Origin: Bostrychus sinensis | Lineage: Eukaryota > Chordata > Actinopteri > Gobiiformes > Eleotridae | DNA: 64,000 nucleotides | NCBI GenBank assembly: GCA_020698575.1 | Contig: CM036239.1 | Span: 9,385,263 to 9,449,262 of the forward strand | Direction of reading: 5' to 3' | Shown here: piece after piece, positions 34,226 through 47,195 of the stretch | Layout of the letters: every line of letters starts with the position of its first letter | How positions within the stretch are numbered: position 1 is the stretch's first letter | Notes under the pieces: generated by a model | What the model saw: only the letters and a program-made list of their open reading frames with translations | Database searches by the model: none | What the model was told of the DNA's origin: nothing | Made by a program: the position numbers and the translations under genes

Positions 34226-36304
34226 AGACGGCTTGTTTCTTGGTGTCTGCCTTGTCCACCTGACAGCGCCCCTTCCCTCTCAGGGTCCTGTCCCGTTCAG
34301 GAAGCACTGCTACAGCTCACGCCTCCCCCTGGCAGCAACCAAGCAAATCATGCAAACTCCACAGGCTTCTGTTGTGAGGAGCACAAATCCTCCAACACAA
34401 AAATGCAAACAAGGTGACTGTTGATTTGATACAGTTTACCCCTCAGTGTTTTTGTGTTTTTAGGTTCACCAGATTGGTCATTTGGTCATTTAAAGTCATC
34501 CTAGTCTATGAGAGTAAATAAATGTCTGTCAGTGTATGTCAGAAAGTGTTGGCCCTGAGAATAACTGGCCAGTATCAAAGGTCTATCCTGCCTCTGGCTC
34601 TAGCTCCACAAACCCATGACCCATTATGAAATTACGTGGTAGAAAAATATACATTAACTTATTAACTTGCAACGTATTTACTGTTAAGCCATATTGTCTA
34701 TGTGAGAAGCAAAAAAAAAAAAAAAAAAAAGAGTTATACCAATAAACAGGTAGTTATTTAACAACAGATTTGCTGATATTATACAGTACCTTGAATCTTA
34801 ACCAAGTATTCCACATAAATGTAATTTTCTTTGTCTCTTATTGGGTGTCTGAGTAGAAAAAAAAGATTTTATTTCCTGTTAGGTTAGCTGAGATGGATAA
34901 AGACTCTTAAACCCTCATTAAGATGATTTGTCAAAACCTGACTCTGTGTTTAGCCCTGGCTTTCTTCACCTTCACCTCCTAAATATATACGCTTTACTTT
35001 AGGCTAATTTACACAGTTCTTCTATGTTTTTATTTGTACTAAGTTCCCAAGTCTCCTCGTGCAGGTGTCTTCCTCTGTACTCTCTCTCTTTGTGTCAGTG
35101 GGGAGTCAGGTAAATGTAAATTTTTCTTGGAGATAATTGGACGCAGGAACATAGCGGGATTGAATTTAACCTGCTTCACTGTGACAGTCTGACATCCGGG
35201 TTAATGTATGTTCACATTGGCACCAGGAAACTCTCAGCCTGACACAGACAATCTGAAACTGTTGGGAATTTTATCCTTCGCTCCTCACCAATGTCGTCTC
35301 TATACCCTTTTCAATCAGATAATGCATTTACTATTCAGAACTGCCAAAGATGAGTTAGTAGAGCTGATAAACATCCATGTTTTTTTAGACTATAGGTCAG
35401 AGGTGTGACAGCAGCTCTTGGTACAGAGGCAAAGGGCAGGCTCCAGGATTTGTTAGTGCAGAATCTGTTTAGAAACTAAATCTGAGGTAACAACAGTAAA
35501 CCTATTTAGTCAGAAAAGGTAAGCTTTGGTATGGTCTGCAAACACCTTTTTGTGTTCCATTTTCACATCATGCTAAGATCTGTTTTGTAAAGGTTTGGCA
35601 TGTGTTTGGCAGACGTTTGGTGTGTGTTGGCAATAGTGACATTCTCTGCTAGAAATTCATAATAAGACACTGCTGGATGCAGTGGAAATAAATTGTTTCC
35701 TAGGTGCTCATGCTTTGTATATTTTTACTCCTCACACGGTAACTGTGTGTGGTTAATGCAAAATCTTAAACAAACGTAAAATGCTTCCACAAACCTTTCA
35801 GAAACAGCTGTTAATATGTGAAATTACTATTATGTAGGCCTATAGGCTCTATGATGTTCACAGGAATTAAGATCCAGTTGACAGTTAGTTAAAATATACT
35901 GCTACTGCTATATTACATGTTACTTTAATATCTTACATTTAATCAGAGGAATAACCATCTAATGCCTTGATAATCTGCTAATCAGGTTTAGATTCTCCTG
36001 TAGCTAGCTACTGCTTTGGGATCCATTGGTCATTAGTTTAAAGTTAAGGAAAATAAAAATAATAATAAGGAAATACAATTTTTATGCTAAATTTAATGGC
36101 TAAAACTGCTTAACATCAACTTGCTGTGGAAGTTAGTACACATTTTATCAACTACTCATTTGATCAGCATCAGGTTGCTTTAGTTCAGTTAGTATTCTGC
36201 TGTTTTCTTGTCTTAGTCAATTAGCTTCAATTTGCCCCCCACCCCCTTTTTGTAACAAAGTCATCTCTTCCACTGCAACCAATACTGACTTCTTTCTTCA
36301 GTCA
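34226..36304. other. unassigned DNA
   Basis: Contains an A20 run at 34711-34730. No gene or classified repeat recognised. Confidence 0.4.
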
Positions 36305-36306
36305 TA

Positions 36307-36467
36307 CACTATATTTCCAAAAGTATTCATTCACCTGCCTTTACACGCATATGAACTTAAGTGACATCCAATTCTTAATCCATAATAAGTGTCACCTGTG
36401 GCCATGGAAGTGATTGGAGCACCAGATTTCAGTTATTTGGGTGAGTGAATACTTTTGGAAAATAGTG
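36307..36467 (-). mobile_element. 161-bp MITE derived from a Tc1-like element
   Basis: The ends CACTATATTTCCAAAAGTAT and ATACTTTTGGAAAATAGTG form an inverted pair, and TA dinucleotides flank them (36305-36306, 36468-36469). The first about 85 bp is nearly the reverse complement of the right end of the Tc1-like element at 39931-40676, including CACCTGCCTTTACA and CATATGAA.TTAAGTGACATC. It is therefore a deletion derivative of that family. Confidence 0.88.
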
Positions 36468-36481
36468 TATCATGAAAAGAA

Positions 36482-36600
36482 GAAGAGATAAGATAAGATA
36501 AGATCAAACTTTATTGTCTGTAAAAAACAGAAATTTGGTTTACACATCCACCAGACAGCCCCAAGACACAAAAAGTATATAACAAGCATTCAACATTGGT
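36482..36600 (-). mobile_element. LINE 3' tail with (AGATA)n
   Basis: AGAGATAAGATAAGATAAGA followed by CAAACTTTATTGTCTG is the reversed tail of a fish LINE with a TTATC repeat end. The copy fades after about 36600, and no coding part is visible. Confidence 0.5.
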
Positions 36601-39600
36601 TCAATCATCATAAATACAATATACAGTGTTTATGTGTTCTTCCTCTGGTTCAGGAGTGTGATGGAATATGGCACAAAGGAAGAAATAAAAGAAAGAAATA
36701 ACATGTGCTATGAAAAACTGCACCAGAATTATTATCATTTTTAATTTGCTGCTTCTCTTTTGCTTTGTGATATACAATAAGCAGGAACACTCTGAGCTCT
36801 CCTAAGTATTCATCTATACCAGGAAACAAATTACCCACATAAAAGGCAAAAATAGTGAAATAGATTTTGAGACAGTACATAAGAGTACATTATGGAACAT
36901 CACCTCATGCTTCCAATCAAAGTTAGAGCAAATCTATTTAGTGATTTAGTGATCTCTCTTTTTTTTTTCTTAAAAGTACCAAAAAATTTGTTGGCACTGC
37001 CTTTGGAATGGCAGCTGTGATGATCCATTACAATCACATCATTGTCAAACCCACATACATCTTATTACTGTGACACTCTGGCTTAATGCAGTTTGCCCAC
37101 TTTGAATATTTATTTGTTTTTAGCTGCATGGCAGTATCTGTAAGAATGACCCAGGCTAAAATGTCCTCAGTTGTCTTATATGTAGTGGGACTTGTCCCAC
37201 TGCTGCTCACTACAGGAAGGCCTCTTTTTGTTACACTGACATAAGGCTTAGTCTAGCTCTGTTTTCTCTCTGTAATAGCTCAGGTTGGTCGCCAAGCATG
37301 AAAACTATTTAGTGTGACCTAACAAGTTGTGAAATTGGAAGATCTTTTCCAGCTGTATTATAGCTATTATAGATGTATAGAGCCTTCATACTGAAGTTGG
37401 CAGCACAAAATGTAGGATAAAAAATACATAAATATATCCAAAAACAAGGAGCAGACAAGAGAGAGTCCAGCGCAGAAAGGTTTATTGCATGACACAACAA
37501 ACAAAGCTCATGTCCGGTCCCCACAAAAGCCAATGAGCTCCTCCAAACATGATCTTTTATAATTTCTGATAACACTCATTTTCATATGTCCTTGAAAATT
37601 ACAAGTTATTATTCGTCTAGACAGTTGCTACTCAAATATGAATGACATGCAGATTATTCAAAGCTTGAGTGTACCTTTAATACTTAACACATAAAACCAT
37701 AAGAAAACCAACCCTTGGTGTTACCAGTCTCACAATGACCTAAAGTAACAACATTTATAGCTTTTTTAACTCTGCACTAAATGGAAATCAGATCCCGTCT
37801 GAAACAGCTAACGCTATGCTAATAACACCTCTTGCCCCATGGTTTTAAAAGATGGACATCAAGAGGCCATTTAGATGACAAGTTTTGACGAATCTGCAAG
37901 GGTTTGATTGTCACACAAGTTTCGGAATTTATCAATATGGACGTTTCAAGGCAGTTTCAAGGCAGCATCAAACTGCGCAGCAAAACAATTTAATAAGAGC
38001 ATAAAACGCATTGTGTGTTTCCTCATCTATAGCTTTGATGAGGCTTTTGTATTTTACAGAATTTTGCAAGAAACCCTGTTTGGGTTTTTGGTGGGACCTG
38101 TTTTGCAAATGGCAATTTGTATGGAGAAATGTGTTAAAACTGTAAAAAAAAATATTAAAATTGTAAACCATTTCTAAAAGAATTCTGTATATTTTGTCTT
38201 GCCCCCGACCCTCTGCCGATACTCTTTTCCCCGTTTGATTCATGTGTGAAGTAGGTTAGAAGAAAAAAATATAGATTGGAACCAGGTTTCATTAAATGGG
38301 CCAAAGCAATGGAGAAAAACTGCATCTTACTGCATCATTTTCCAGGTAATGAATAAAAGATCTATTCTTTGAAAACCTTAAACCACCTTGGCAATGGTAA
38401 ATACAGTGGGAGAAAATTATAGAGTTTTTTTCAAAACAGCAGACTGTGAATTTATGTGACTCTGCAGGTTCAAGTCAAACAATGTCGTTGCTTCACAGGC
38501 GAGAGACAAAGCTTTACTTTATTGTTTCAGTAGCACAGTGCATGGTAGTTGTAAATGCATAAATCCATTAGTCTTGCTTTTTTAGACATTCAAAGTCACT
38601 TTTTTTCCCTTCATCATCTGCCTCCCAGGATGTTTTTTGTTTTTTACCAGATTCTCTTCCTGACGCAGTTCTTTTTTTTTTTATCTGGGCTTGGGACTGG
38701 CAAAATTGTTTTGATATTGTCTTCTAGAAATTGTCCTTAAAATGTTATGGTTGTGGATGAATGAATGAATTGCAGCCGCTTTCGAAGATCAGCTTAGACA
38801 AAGTTACCTGAATGAAATAGATCATCAAGACAACAGTGGTTTAGTGCAACTTCCCAGTCTGCCCAAATGCATTTGTTTTTTATTAAATACTATGCATTTT
38901 AAGTAAAATGGGATGGTTCGGGGGTAGGTTTGCAAATTAAAAAATAAAGACCAATAGACTTGACACTCACTGTGCCAACTGTGAGCCCTGTGAGGTAATA
39001 TAAATAAAAGAAGCAGGTCTGGTGTATGTGAGACAGAAAAAAGACTGTTCCCTATACATGCATATTTATAAACCACAGATCACTGTTTTCCGCACACCCA
39101 CAACCTTCTTTTTTTCATGTCACCCTCTTTTCATGAACTATATACTGTTTATGTTATTTTATGTGGACTGTGGTTGTTAAAATGATGTATAGCTATTTCA
39201 TGTTCTTCCATACCATTAGCTTTTACCACCTCAGTCCCAGGTGTAATGATATTTGATCAGTGACCCTGAGCGGTGGCTGTAGCCTCTGAAATGCCACAGC
39301 TAGTACGGTAAAATATATTAAAAGTGATTTTTCATTTCACAAGTGGAAACAGGTTTAACATTTTATGGCCGAGGTGAAATAACTTTAGATGTCCAGTTCT
39401 CTCCTGTGGCCATTATTTTTATTTATTATGAACATCCTCACTCTAGTCCCATTTGAAACATTGCTATCTTCCTCTTCTATGCTCTCTCTTGTATTAGTAT
39501 GCAGGTAGCAGCTGCTCTGACTACTGCTTTTGTTATTTAATGGCATACAATTAGCTAATAGAGTAGAATAGAGACAAAGGTGGACTTCTGGTCAAGAGAT

Positions 39601-39930
39601 TCAACCAGACTTCAATCTAATTTAGCTGCATATGATTTAACTACAAGGTTGTTGGCAAATGTTTTATTATTTCCGCAAAAAGGTTGTGTTTTGGTCACCG
39701 TTGGTTTGTTTGTTGGTTTTTGGGTTAGTTTGTTATAAAGAAAACAAAAAAAAAATGATGGTCAGATTTTTATGTAATTTTCAGGAAAGGTCAGTAAAGG
39801 GGCTGAGATAGAAAAATTAGAAAATTAGTTCTTGTGCATGTAGAACACAGTCTGGATCCATTCTGTACCAAAATATAAACTTTAGCCACAAAGGGTTTTA
39901 GGTTTTAGTTAAGTTTTGGTGGATTCTTTG
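36601..39930. other. unassigned AT-rich DNA
   Basis: No gene or classified repeat recognised. It contains short T- and A-runs only. Confidence 0.4.
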
Positions 39931-40200
39931 CCATTGTATTTCCAAAAGTATTTGCTTACTTACCCAAATAACAGTATCCACATTATGGTGTGGGTTTTGG
40001 ACAATTCCATGCTCCCAACTTTGTGGGAACAGTTTGGGGATGGCCACTTCCTGTTCCAACATGGCTGCCCCAGAGCACAAAGCACGGTCCATAAAGACAT
40101 GGATGAGTGAGTTTGGTGTGGAAGAACTTGACTGAACCTGCACAGAGTCCTGACCTCAACCCAAAAGAACATCTTTGGGATGAATTAGAGCAAAGACTGT

Positions 40201-40252
40201 GACTTGACTATCTACGTCAGACATCTATGCGTCTGACGTAGATAGTCAAGTC
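40201..40252. repeat. perfect 22-bp hairpin
   Basis: The arm at 40201-40222 (GACTTGACTATC...) and the arm at 40231-40252 (...GATAGTCAAGTC) are exact reverse complements around an 8-nt loop ATCTATGC. It spans the junction between Tc1 sequence and the inserted retroposon tail. Confidence 0.95.
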
Positions 40253-40562
40253 AAGTCAAGTCATGTCAAAGTTTATTTATATAGCACATTTAAAAACAGA
40301 CAAGATGGCCCCCAAATGCTGTACAGTGTAAATAAAATAGAATATCAGTAAAAAACACGATAGCTACGAATAAAACAACAGAATATAGATAAAAACAATA
40401 AAAATAAAACTCAAATAAAAAACAATAAAACAATGTTAAAAATATTAAAGAATAAGAAATGTCCAGCTCAGTTTGTGTTAAAAGCCAGTGCAAAAAAAAA
40501 AAAGTGTTTTTAGCAGTGATTTGAAACTTTCAGTGGCTGTAGCAGCTCTAATGTTTAGGATA
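40238..40562 (-). mobile_element. retroposon inserted in Tc1 (LINE/SINE 3' part)
   Basis: Tandem CAAGT units (40246-40262), then AAGTTTATTTATATAGCAC, an AAATAAAA-rich stretch and AAAGCCAGTGCAAAA are the reversed 3' region of a retroposon common in fish. It is present between two parts of one Tc1 element, so it inserted later. No protein is encoded. Confidence 0.65.
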
Positions 40563-40676
40563 GGTGCAAAGGCTGGGCCCACGTCAGATTAAACCCTATG
40601 GATTAAGAATGGGATGTCACTTAAATTCATATGCATGTAAAGGCAGGTGAGCTAATACTTTTGGAAATATAGTGTA

Positions 40677-41940
40677 TATATGTACAGTATATAAAATTGA
40701 TAGATACTGTAGATATTGTTAGATAGGTCCAATGACCTGATGGAGGTCTGTGCTCTCTAAGTGCTTCTAGTTTTTAAAATCTTCTTGAACAAATGTCCAG
40801 TACCCAGAGGCACTGCTGTTAATGGTTCTGGAAAGCATTTTTTAATTATTATTATTATTATTATAGGACCATAATTATTTGTTACTCATACAAGCAAACA
40901 TAACTCTTGAGGTAGATTGTATTGCTGACAGAAGCTACCTGTGGTCACGATGGTACTTACATTGTGCACAGAAGAGCAATTAAACTTGCTCAGTGCATTT
41001 GTAAAGCTGTACATGATTTCAACATTCCTTATGGACAAGAGTTTAGCTGCTTGCCTTCTGGGTCTGGCGCCATGATTTTCTGTGAGGGACAATTGTCCCA
41101 CAGAAAGATCCAGCATTACACATAGGCATTTGGCTCCAGAGTGGAATGAAGAATCAAATAATTTATCTTTTAATTAATAACCTCCACTGGGACTCATATA
41201 ATATTATCTAATAAAGGGTAATCCTACTTTGAGTTCAGTTCAATTAAAGAGAAAACCAAATCTAAATTTGTGTAATAATTAGAGGTGGGAAAATAATTAT
41301 TTTTCTGATGCATCAATCCATTGGAATTTTGTAAAGACTACAAATGATTAAAGTAGGCTGTTTAATACAAATCTTATGCTACTGGGTTGCAAAGAGTAAG
41401 CTCTGGCAAATGCTACTACAACGTATTGATTATTAGTTCTCTAGTTTTGGTTTTTGGAGTAGAAAGTGTTTAAAATTACATTTCAGATATAAAAATATAC
41501 AAGTAAAATTAATTATTGTTGAAGAATTATTGCTGTCATGAACCAAAAAGGTGTCTGATGAATCAATGAAACGATGCATTGTTTTTAAATCAAATCAAAA
41601 TCAAATGGAATCGTGAGATGCCCTAAGATTCCTACCAATAATAATTATCTAACTTTATTTCTGTCAAGTTTTTAAAGACTACCCTCTTTTTTGGTGATTG
41701 AGCATTGAGAGCCACAGGTGACATTACTTATGTGAGTTGCAGTAGTTGGGGGGCAGGAAAAATGAGCGCTGGGTGGGCAGCAGGAGTATTTTGTCTGTTT
41801 GACCACAACATTGCTTTGGTTTTGAACTTGACAATTTCTATCTGCAATAAAACTAAATTATTATTAACTAAATTATTATGAAGAAACAATTTCTTTATAG
41901 GAATCTAGTTAAATAAACATTTGGGAAAAGTACACTTACA
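40677..41940. other. unassigned DNA
   Basis: A short (ATT)n run lies near 40850. Otherwise nothing recognised. Confidence 0.4.
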
Positions 41941-41948
41941 GCCTAGGT

Positions 41949-42252
41949 CAATGGTTCCCAAAGTGGGGTCTGGGGCCCCCTGGGGGTCCGCAAAGGTACT
42001 GCAGGGGGGCCCCAGTGGCTGAAATGAATTACTTGCTTTATTAGTTATATACTTGTTTAAAAATAAGAGTTTAAAACAATTTTTAGCCAACAGTCAGTGT
42101 TTTTTGTGAGTTTTTTATAGAAATCTGTGGAGAAAAACACTTTAAAAAACGACTTAGTCTTTTAAAGAGAAGGAAGTTTTACAGGTGGGGGTCTGTGTGG
42201 GATTTTTAGAAGTTTAAGGGGGCCGTGACAGACTTAACTTTGGGAATGGCTG
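41949..42252. mobile_element. hAT MITE with perfect target duplication
   Basis: The 304-bp element starts CAATGGTTCCCAAAGTGGGG and ends CTTTGGGAATGGCTG. GCCTAGGT stands on both sides (41941-41948 and 42253-42260). The GGGGCCCC-rich interior is typical of a fish hAT MITE with TGGTTCCCAAAG ends. No coding capacity. Confidence 0.92.
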
Positions 42253-42260
42253 GCCTAGGT

Positions 42261-45066
42261 AATCAAAGATGGGCGTAGTTGACTGGCATTTGCCACCTAG
42301 TGGACAGGGAAAACTACTACATGCAATATGAATTGAACAAGCATTGGCCTGTAAAGTGTAAAATGTACACATAGAGCTTTCTTACAAACAGTCAAAGCTT
42401 CAACACACTGCTCATGTTCCCTGTGTGCTGGTTACTAAGACTATGGTTCCTTCCACGATGGCTCCTTGTTTGGCGGTGCTTCGGGCTCTGTCAGCCTTCC
42501 TCTCATCACTGTAGTCAGTTGTTCTGGGCTCAGAGGTCACTCTCCGACTCTTCACTGTCCAGACGTCTTAATAGGTTTGTGCTAACTGTCAGGACAGATA
42601 TTAAGGTGTGTTCCTGTAAAGACGTCTGCACAAGGCTAGAAATGTAACAAAAGGAGAAAATAAGACATGATATTTTCTTTGAGGAAACAAAAAAGTTGAT
42701 CTTTGAATTTTGGCTTTAAAATCTTTAAAGTCTAGTGTTATTTTTCTTGTTAGAAATGCAGTAGCCTAATGTGTCTTTGCTTGAGGTCTTGTCCTTTTTC
42801 ACACATGGCTAAGAATTAGTTTTCACATTTCAACATTAAGTGGGCAACGGATGATAGGAAATTTATACTGTTATCTTTTATTATTTTCTTATTTAACCAG
42901 AGTCATATAATACACTGCTCTGTCGGGTCTTAGATTTGAAGATTTCAATTTGAAGGTCATTGCTGCCTAGACTGCTGTTTTGCAGTCGTGCTATAATGAA
43001 TTTATCAAAGATTGTTTGCATCAACATAAATTAAATTCAAAGTATATTATATTATAGTATAGTATATAGTATAGTATATTCATTTTATTGTGTGCTAATG
43101 AGAGTTTTAAGAAAAGGGTGTTGAGTAGTGTGGACATGTCACACTGTGAATGCTGCATTCTCCAATCTGATTGTACTAAATGCATCATTCAGGTTGCATC
43201 ACTCACATTAACACATGATACATCTACAGTGCTGGTACCTGCAGACCCCTTGTTCCCTCCTCCTCTCCATCTGACTGTCATAAATCTTGTTTTATCTTTG
43301 CCTTTGGCTGATCTCTTCATTATCTTCTGTTGCTAAGGCAGCTTTTTTATTTTTCAGACAAGTGATCCAACAGATAAGGCTGAGGATAAAGGATCGATTG
43401 GAGGGAAGCGCTGCTGCAGGGGTAGAATTAGAATTTGTCGCAGTCCTTCGCTCACTCGCACTTCACAGCCAATTGTCTGACACTGACACATCCTCACCAA
43501 AATACCAAACAAGAATGAAGTGTGGGGAGATCGAACAGTGCTTCTTTCCTCTGCTCTGGTTGTGTGTACTGTTTGTCTGTTTGTCTGAGTGCCCAAGAAA
43601 AAGAATCATTCTCAGTGTCGTAAATTAGACAGCTGTGGTGTGGCCAGTGGAGGTATTAATCAGGAGCGCTGGCCTATTGGCTTCACTGATTGACTCTCCT
43701 CTAAGAGATCAATTGAATCAGCTGTGACTCACGCAGACTCACTCTGCTGTGGTACAGGCTCCACTTGTGGATTTTCGGACCACTATGCTTAGAAATTTCA
43801 TTCTCTGTAACAATCCCACAGTATAAAACTATTTGGTACTTGGTACATTGTTTCAAAATTGTTAAAACCGACCTTGTTGGGAGCTTAAAAACCACCATCA
43901 CTATAGCACTGTAAGCACACAACACCATCTACACTAGGGACACTATACTCACCTTAGAAAAGAGTTACTTGTAGATTTACACAACCAGGACTAAGTTTCC
44001 CACTGGAATGATTGGATTTTGTGTAGAACGTTTTCATGTGAAGCCAACTTTTTAGGGAATAGATAAAAACTTGTTCGAAGGAGAATGGTAATTTAAACAT
44101 TTAAACCCAATACGTTTTTTACTTGCTTAACTCCCTCTCTTTTTAACATAAGCCCTTTGTTGATGAGAGGTCAAAAAATGTTTGTGTAACCTTTCTGCGT
44201 ATAAGAGGTAAAAACATGGCTCTGGAAGACATCAGAATAATTTAAGGCACAACGCAGCAGTTCCCAGCAACAAATTATTAAATGTTTTGTTTATTTTGTC
44301 GAAATATTTAGTCTCTAATGGGAGAAAAATAAATAGACTTTTCTTAGTCCTGAGGCATTTACATTTAAACATTACATATTATACTACTGTATATAGACCC
44401 TTCCAGGAATGGCATGTTTTTAAAAAGTTGCGCACGTAGTCTGGTACCAAAATTAAGTACCCTTGTCGAATTAATTCATTTCGAAAAGGGAGCAAAATAA
44501 AAATATTCATTTCAAAGTTTTTGGGCAGCAGGAACAAATGATTGTTTATATATTGTTTTATATATTTACTTAAAATGACTGAATTAATGTGACCCAGATC
44601 TGATTGTCAGTACCAGTTGCTAAAATTAACTTATTTAACTTATAAAAGTAGGATTTGTGGTGGTTTTATGAATTAAATCTGAGCATACAGTGTCAAACTA
44701 TTGTGGTCTGCCACATTTTTGTTACTATTTGAAAATAATATTAACATTGATTAACATTGAAATTAAGAAATGTAAATTACGTAGCCTTTAGCTTATGTTA
44801 ATTATAATTGCTACGTTAAATAAAACGGCTAAACGTTCACACATTCGGTAATGTTATTAAACAAGGCTCTGCTATTACTCACATGTGGCAGTGGTTGTCA
44901 GTTGCCAAACCTGTCTTGATTATTCATAAGTTGCGATGTTTGGAGGTGCTAGTGCTAATTGCTCCATTAGAAATGTATTATTGCCTTTTTTAACTTCCAT
45001 TACCAGTCTTTGGAACGCAGACGTTCTGTTTACAAACACAAGAAGGGGCTATACTTTCATTATTAG
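42261..45066. other. unassigned DNA; weak exon-like segment at 43358-43421
   Basis: No gene confirmed. 43030-43085 is TATAGTA-rich low complexity. Within 43358-43421 a pyrimidine tract with TTTTTCAG precedes 64 bp that ends at GG|GTAGAA. Read in one frame it gives TSDPTDKAEDKGSIGGKRCC. The protein is unrecognised and the splice signals could be chance. Confidence 0.3.
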
Positions 45067-45445
45067 GTTGCGTTCACATTCTCAAATTTGATGATGTCAA
45101 AAACTCAGATTGAGGGCTAGGGCCAGTCTTACTGTAGGCAATAGGTTAGACACTATTTTCCTTTTTCTTTTTTTTAATCTAATTCAGCTGTTGAACTTGA
45201 TCATTATTTGTTAGCAACTGGGTCCACAAACTCTATATAATTATAATATTCTTGTGGCTTAATGCTCTGTCTACTGACAACAATCACGCATGTGTGACTG
45301 AAAATATGACCCTTTTTCACACTATAGTGAAAAAAATATTTAATCTTAGGTAATTTGTGCTGACAGAGAAGAAGTTAAACTTGATGCCAGTTTTTGTTTC
45401 ATGTTAGTCATTGCAAAGATATTAACCATAAACCATGCTATGACA
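45067..45445 (+). repeat. dispersed repeat R2, uninterrupted copy
   Basis: Aligns in order with 55595-55822 and 56604-56690. Shared blocks are TTCACATTCT, AATTTGAT.ATGTCA, TAGGTTAGACA, CTACT.ACAA.AATCAC, TTTGTGCT.ACAGAG, TTTTTGTTTCATGTT and ATTGCA.AGAT.TTA. The family is unnamed. This copy gives the pre-insertion state for the element at 55828-56603. Confidence 0.7.
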
Positions 45446-45449
45446 GCTT

Positions 45450-45620
45450 ATATTTATTTATTTTTGTATTTATTAGTTTATATTACAGGGACAGTACAAT
45501 AATTCACATTTCTGTAAATGCACCAGAATTAGCCAAAAGGCTACTTTTCATCCGCAGTCCCTGGACTCACAGTTTGCATTCCACTGAGTTTGACCCAGTA
45601 CAGTTTGCTTGGTAATGAAG
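45450..45620 (-). repeat. dispersed fish repeat fragment
   Basis: TTATTTATTTTTGTATTTA, then AGGGACAGTACAATAATTCA, TAAATGCACCAGAATTAGCC and AAAAGGCTA resemble a retroposon tail seen widely in fish, reversed. The class is not assigned. Confidence 0.4.
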
Positions 45621-47187
45621 AGTGATGTGATTAGTTATTAGGCACTGGAGAGCTTATTGATCTAGTGAGGGATGTGATGACAAAAATCTTTCTGTCCATC
45701 CAGCCAGAGTGGACACTGCCCAGGGCCAAACACATGCATTGATTTCTCTGTCACAAAACAACTGTAGTTTCTGACAGATTATCTTTAAGTGGGCTCTGTC
45801 ACAGGATTATCTCAATCATTAAAATTATTGACAAACTTTTGCAGTGGTTCTATAAATAACATATTGTCTAATAAATAAAGGGATGTGGAGTAGTAAATCT
45901 GTAGAGTTGTAAAATATGCTCTCAGTTTGAATCTTCTCAAACTACAAAGGTACAGTACTGTGCCAAAGTCATGTTTTGGTCCTATCTCACAATTGTAAAG
46001 CCATAATGCCCAGACCTGGACTCAGACTCCAGTTAGTAAATGCACTATCGGGAGTAAATGCTCTTTCCATTGAGGCACAAAACCTTTGTATCTTACAATA
46101 GTAAGAATCAAAAAAACTCTCAAAATGGTACAAAATCTCTTGAAACTGTCCTGGATCTAAGCACTGCTCTGGAGCTACAGCAAACAACAAAAATAAGAAA
46201 CAAAATTCAGTTATTATTAAAGCTCTCTAAACCCCTTTCACATAGGATGAGGTGGGTGGAGTTGAACTCAGCTTGAGGGAACAGATCAGGAAGTGGTGTT
46301 AGTGAGCAGGAGCAAAGGCTAGGTTTTCAACACGTGATTTAGCCAAGCATCATTAACCATCTCAGTAAAAGTATACTGTTGAGGACCACTGCAATATTAT
46401 TCTAAGCAGATTAAGAGGGCTAAATGTCCCTATGCTCGGCTAACTTTCAAATTCGACAGCCTTCTCTACCATTTTATGTGAGTGGACCTCTGAGACTCTG
46501 TGATTGGAAGCTGTCACTCTCTAGCACCACACTACCACATACACATGAATTGAATTTGGCATGGCGCCCACCACCTACCACGTCCAATGTGAAGGAGGCT
46601 TTAGTTAACAGCATTTTTCATACTTCATTAAAACTTTTGGGACTACTTTATATCAGATTTTGCTCAACACTGAAATTGTGGCACAAATCAACAGAAGATT
46701 GATAACCTGAAAAAAAAATTATATCCTTTGTCATTCCTCCAGTAAAACCATGACTTGGCTGTTTGTTACCATCCTACATTCGGCACATCTGCATTGCAGT
46801 CAGGATTCACGGAGCTGTTTTCCATGCAGCACTGGCTTCCCTGTTGTTTTCCTGGTAGACCGTGCACTGTCTGTGTTTGCTGCCTGACTGAGCTGTATAT
46901 CACCCACACCCCACCTCCTGTCTATCTACCGCTGTCCTCAAAAACACCACCAAAATAGACAATGTGCCTTCATACAGTGTATTCCCTGCATGTCTTATAA
47001 TGATGCAGCTATAATGTGTGGACTCTTGTTTTTTGGCAGTGTACAGAATAATGCCATTGCCTTTTAGCAGAGTGAGAAGTGTGATCTCTATAATCTCAGC
47101 CAATCTATGGCGTCATAGACTCCTGTCACTCAGTTTAGCTTTATGGGGGGCATCCCTACTTCTTGGATAGGCCTCTCTACCTCCAAC
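45621..47187. other. unassigned DNA
   Basis: Nothing recognised. Confidence 0.4.
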
Positions 47188-47195
47188 TCTTCCCT

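Larger units (their letters stand above)
39931..40676 (+). mobile_element. Tc1-like transposon, deleted and interrupted
   Basis: The left end TTGTATTTCCAAAAGTAT is at about 39934 and the right end ATACTTTTGGAAATATAGTG closes at 40676. Between them, shifted frames encode the transposase C-terminus: EQFGDGHFLFQHGC (about 40030), then SPDLNPKEHLWDELE (about 40148-40192). SPDLNPIEHLWD is the third-acidic-residue region of Tc1 DDE transposases. The N-terminal DNA-binding half is deleted and a retroposon is inserted at about 40238-40562. After it the 3' part resumes at ACGTCAGATTAAACCCTATG. It is inactive. Confidence 0.88.
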
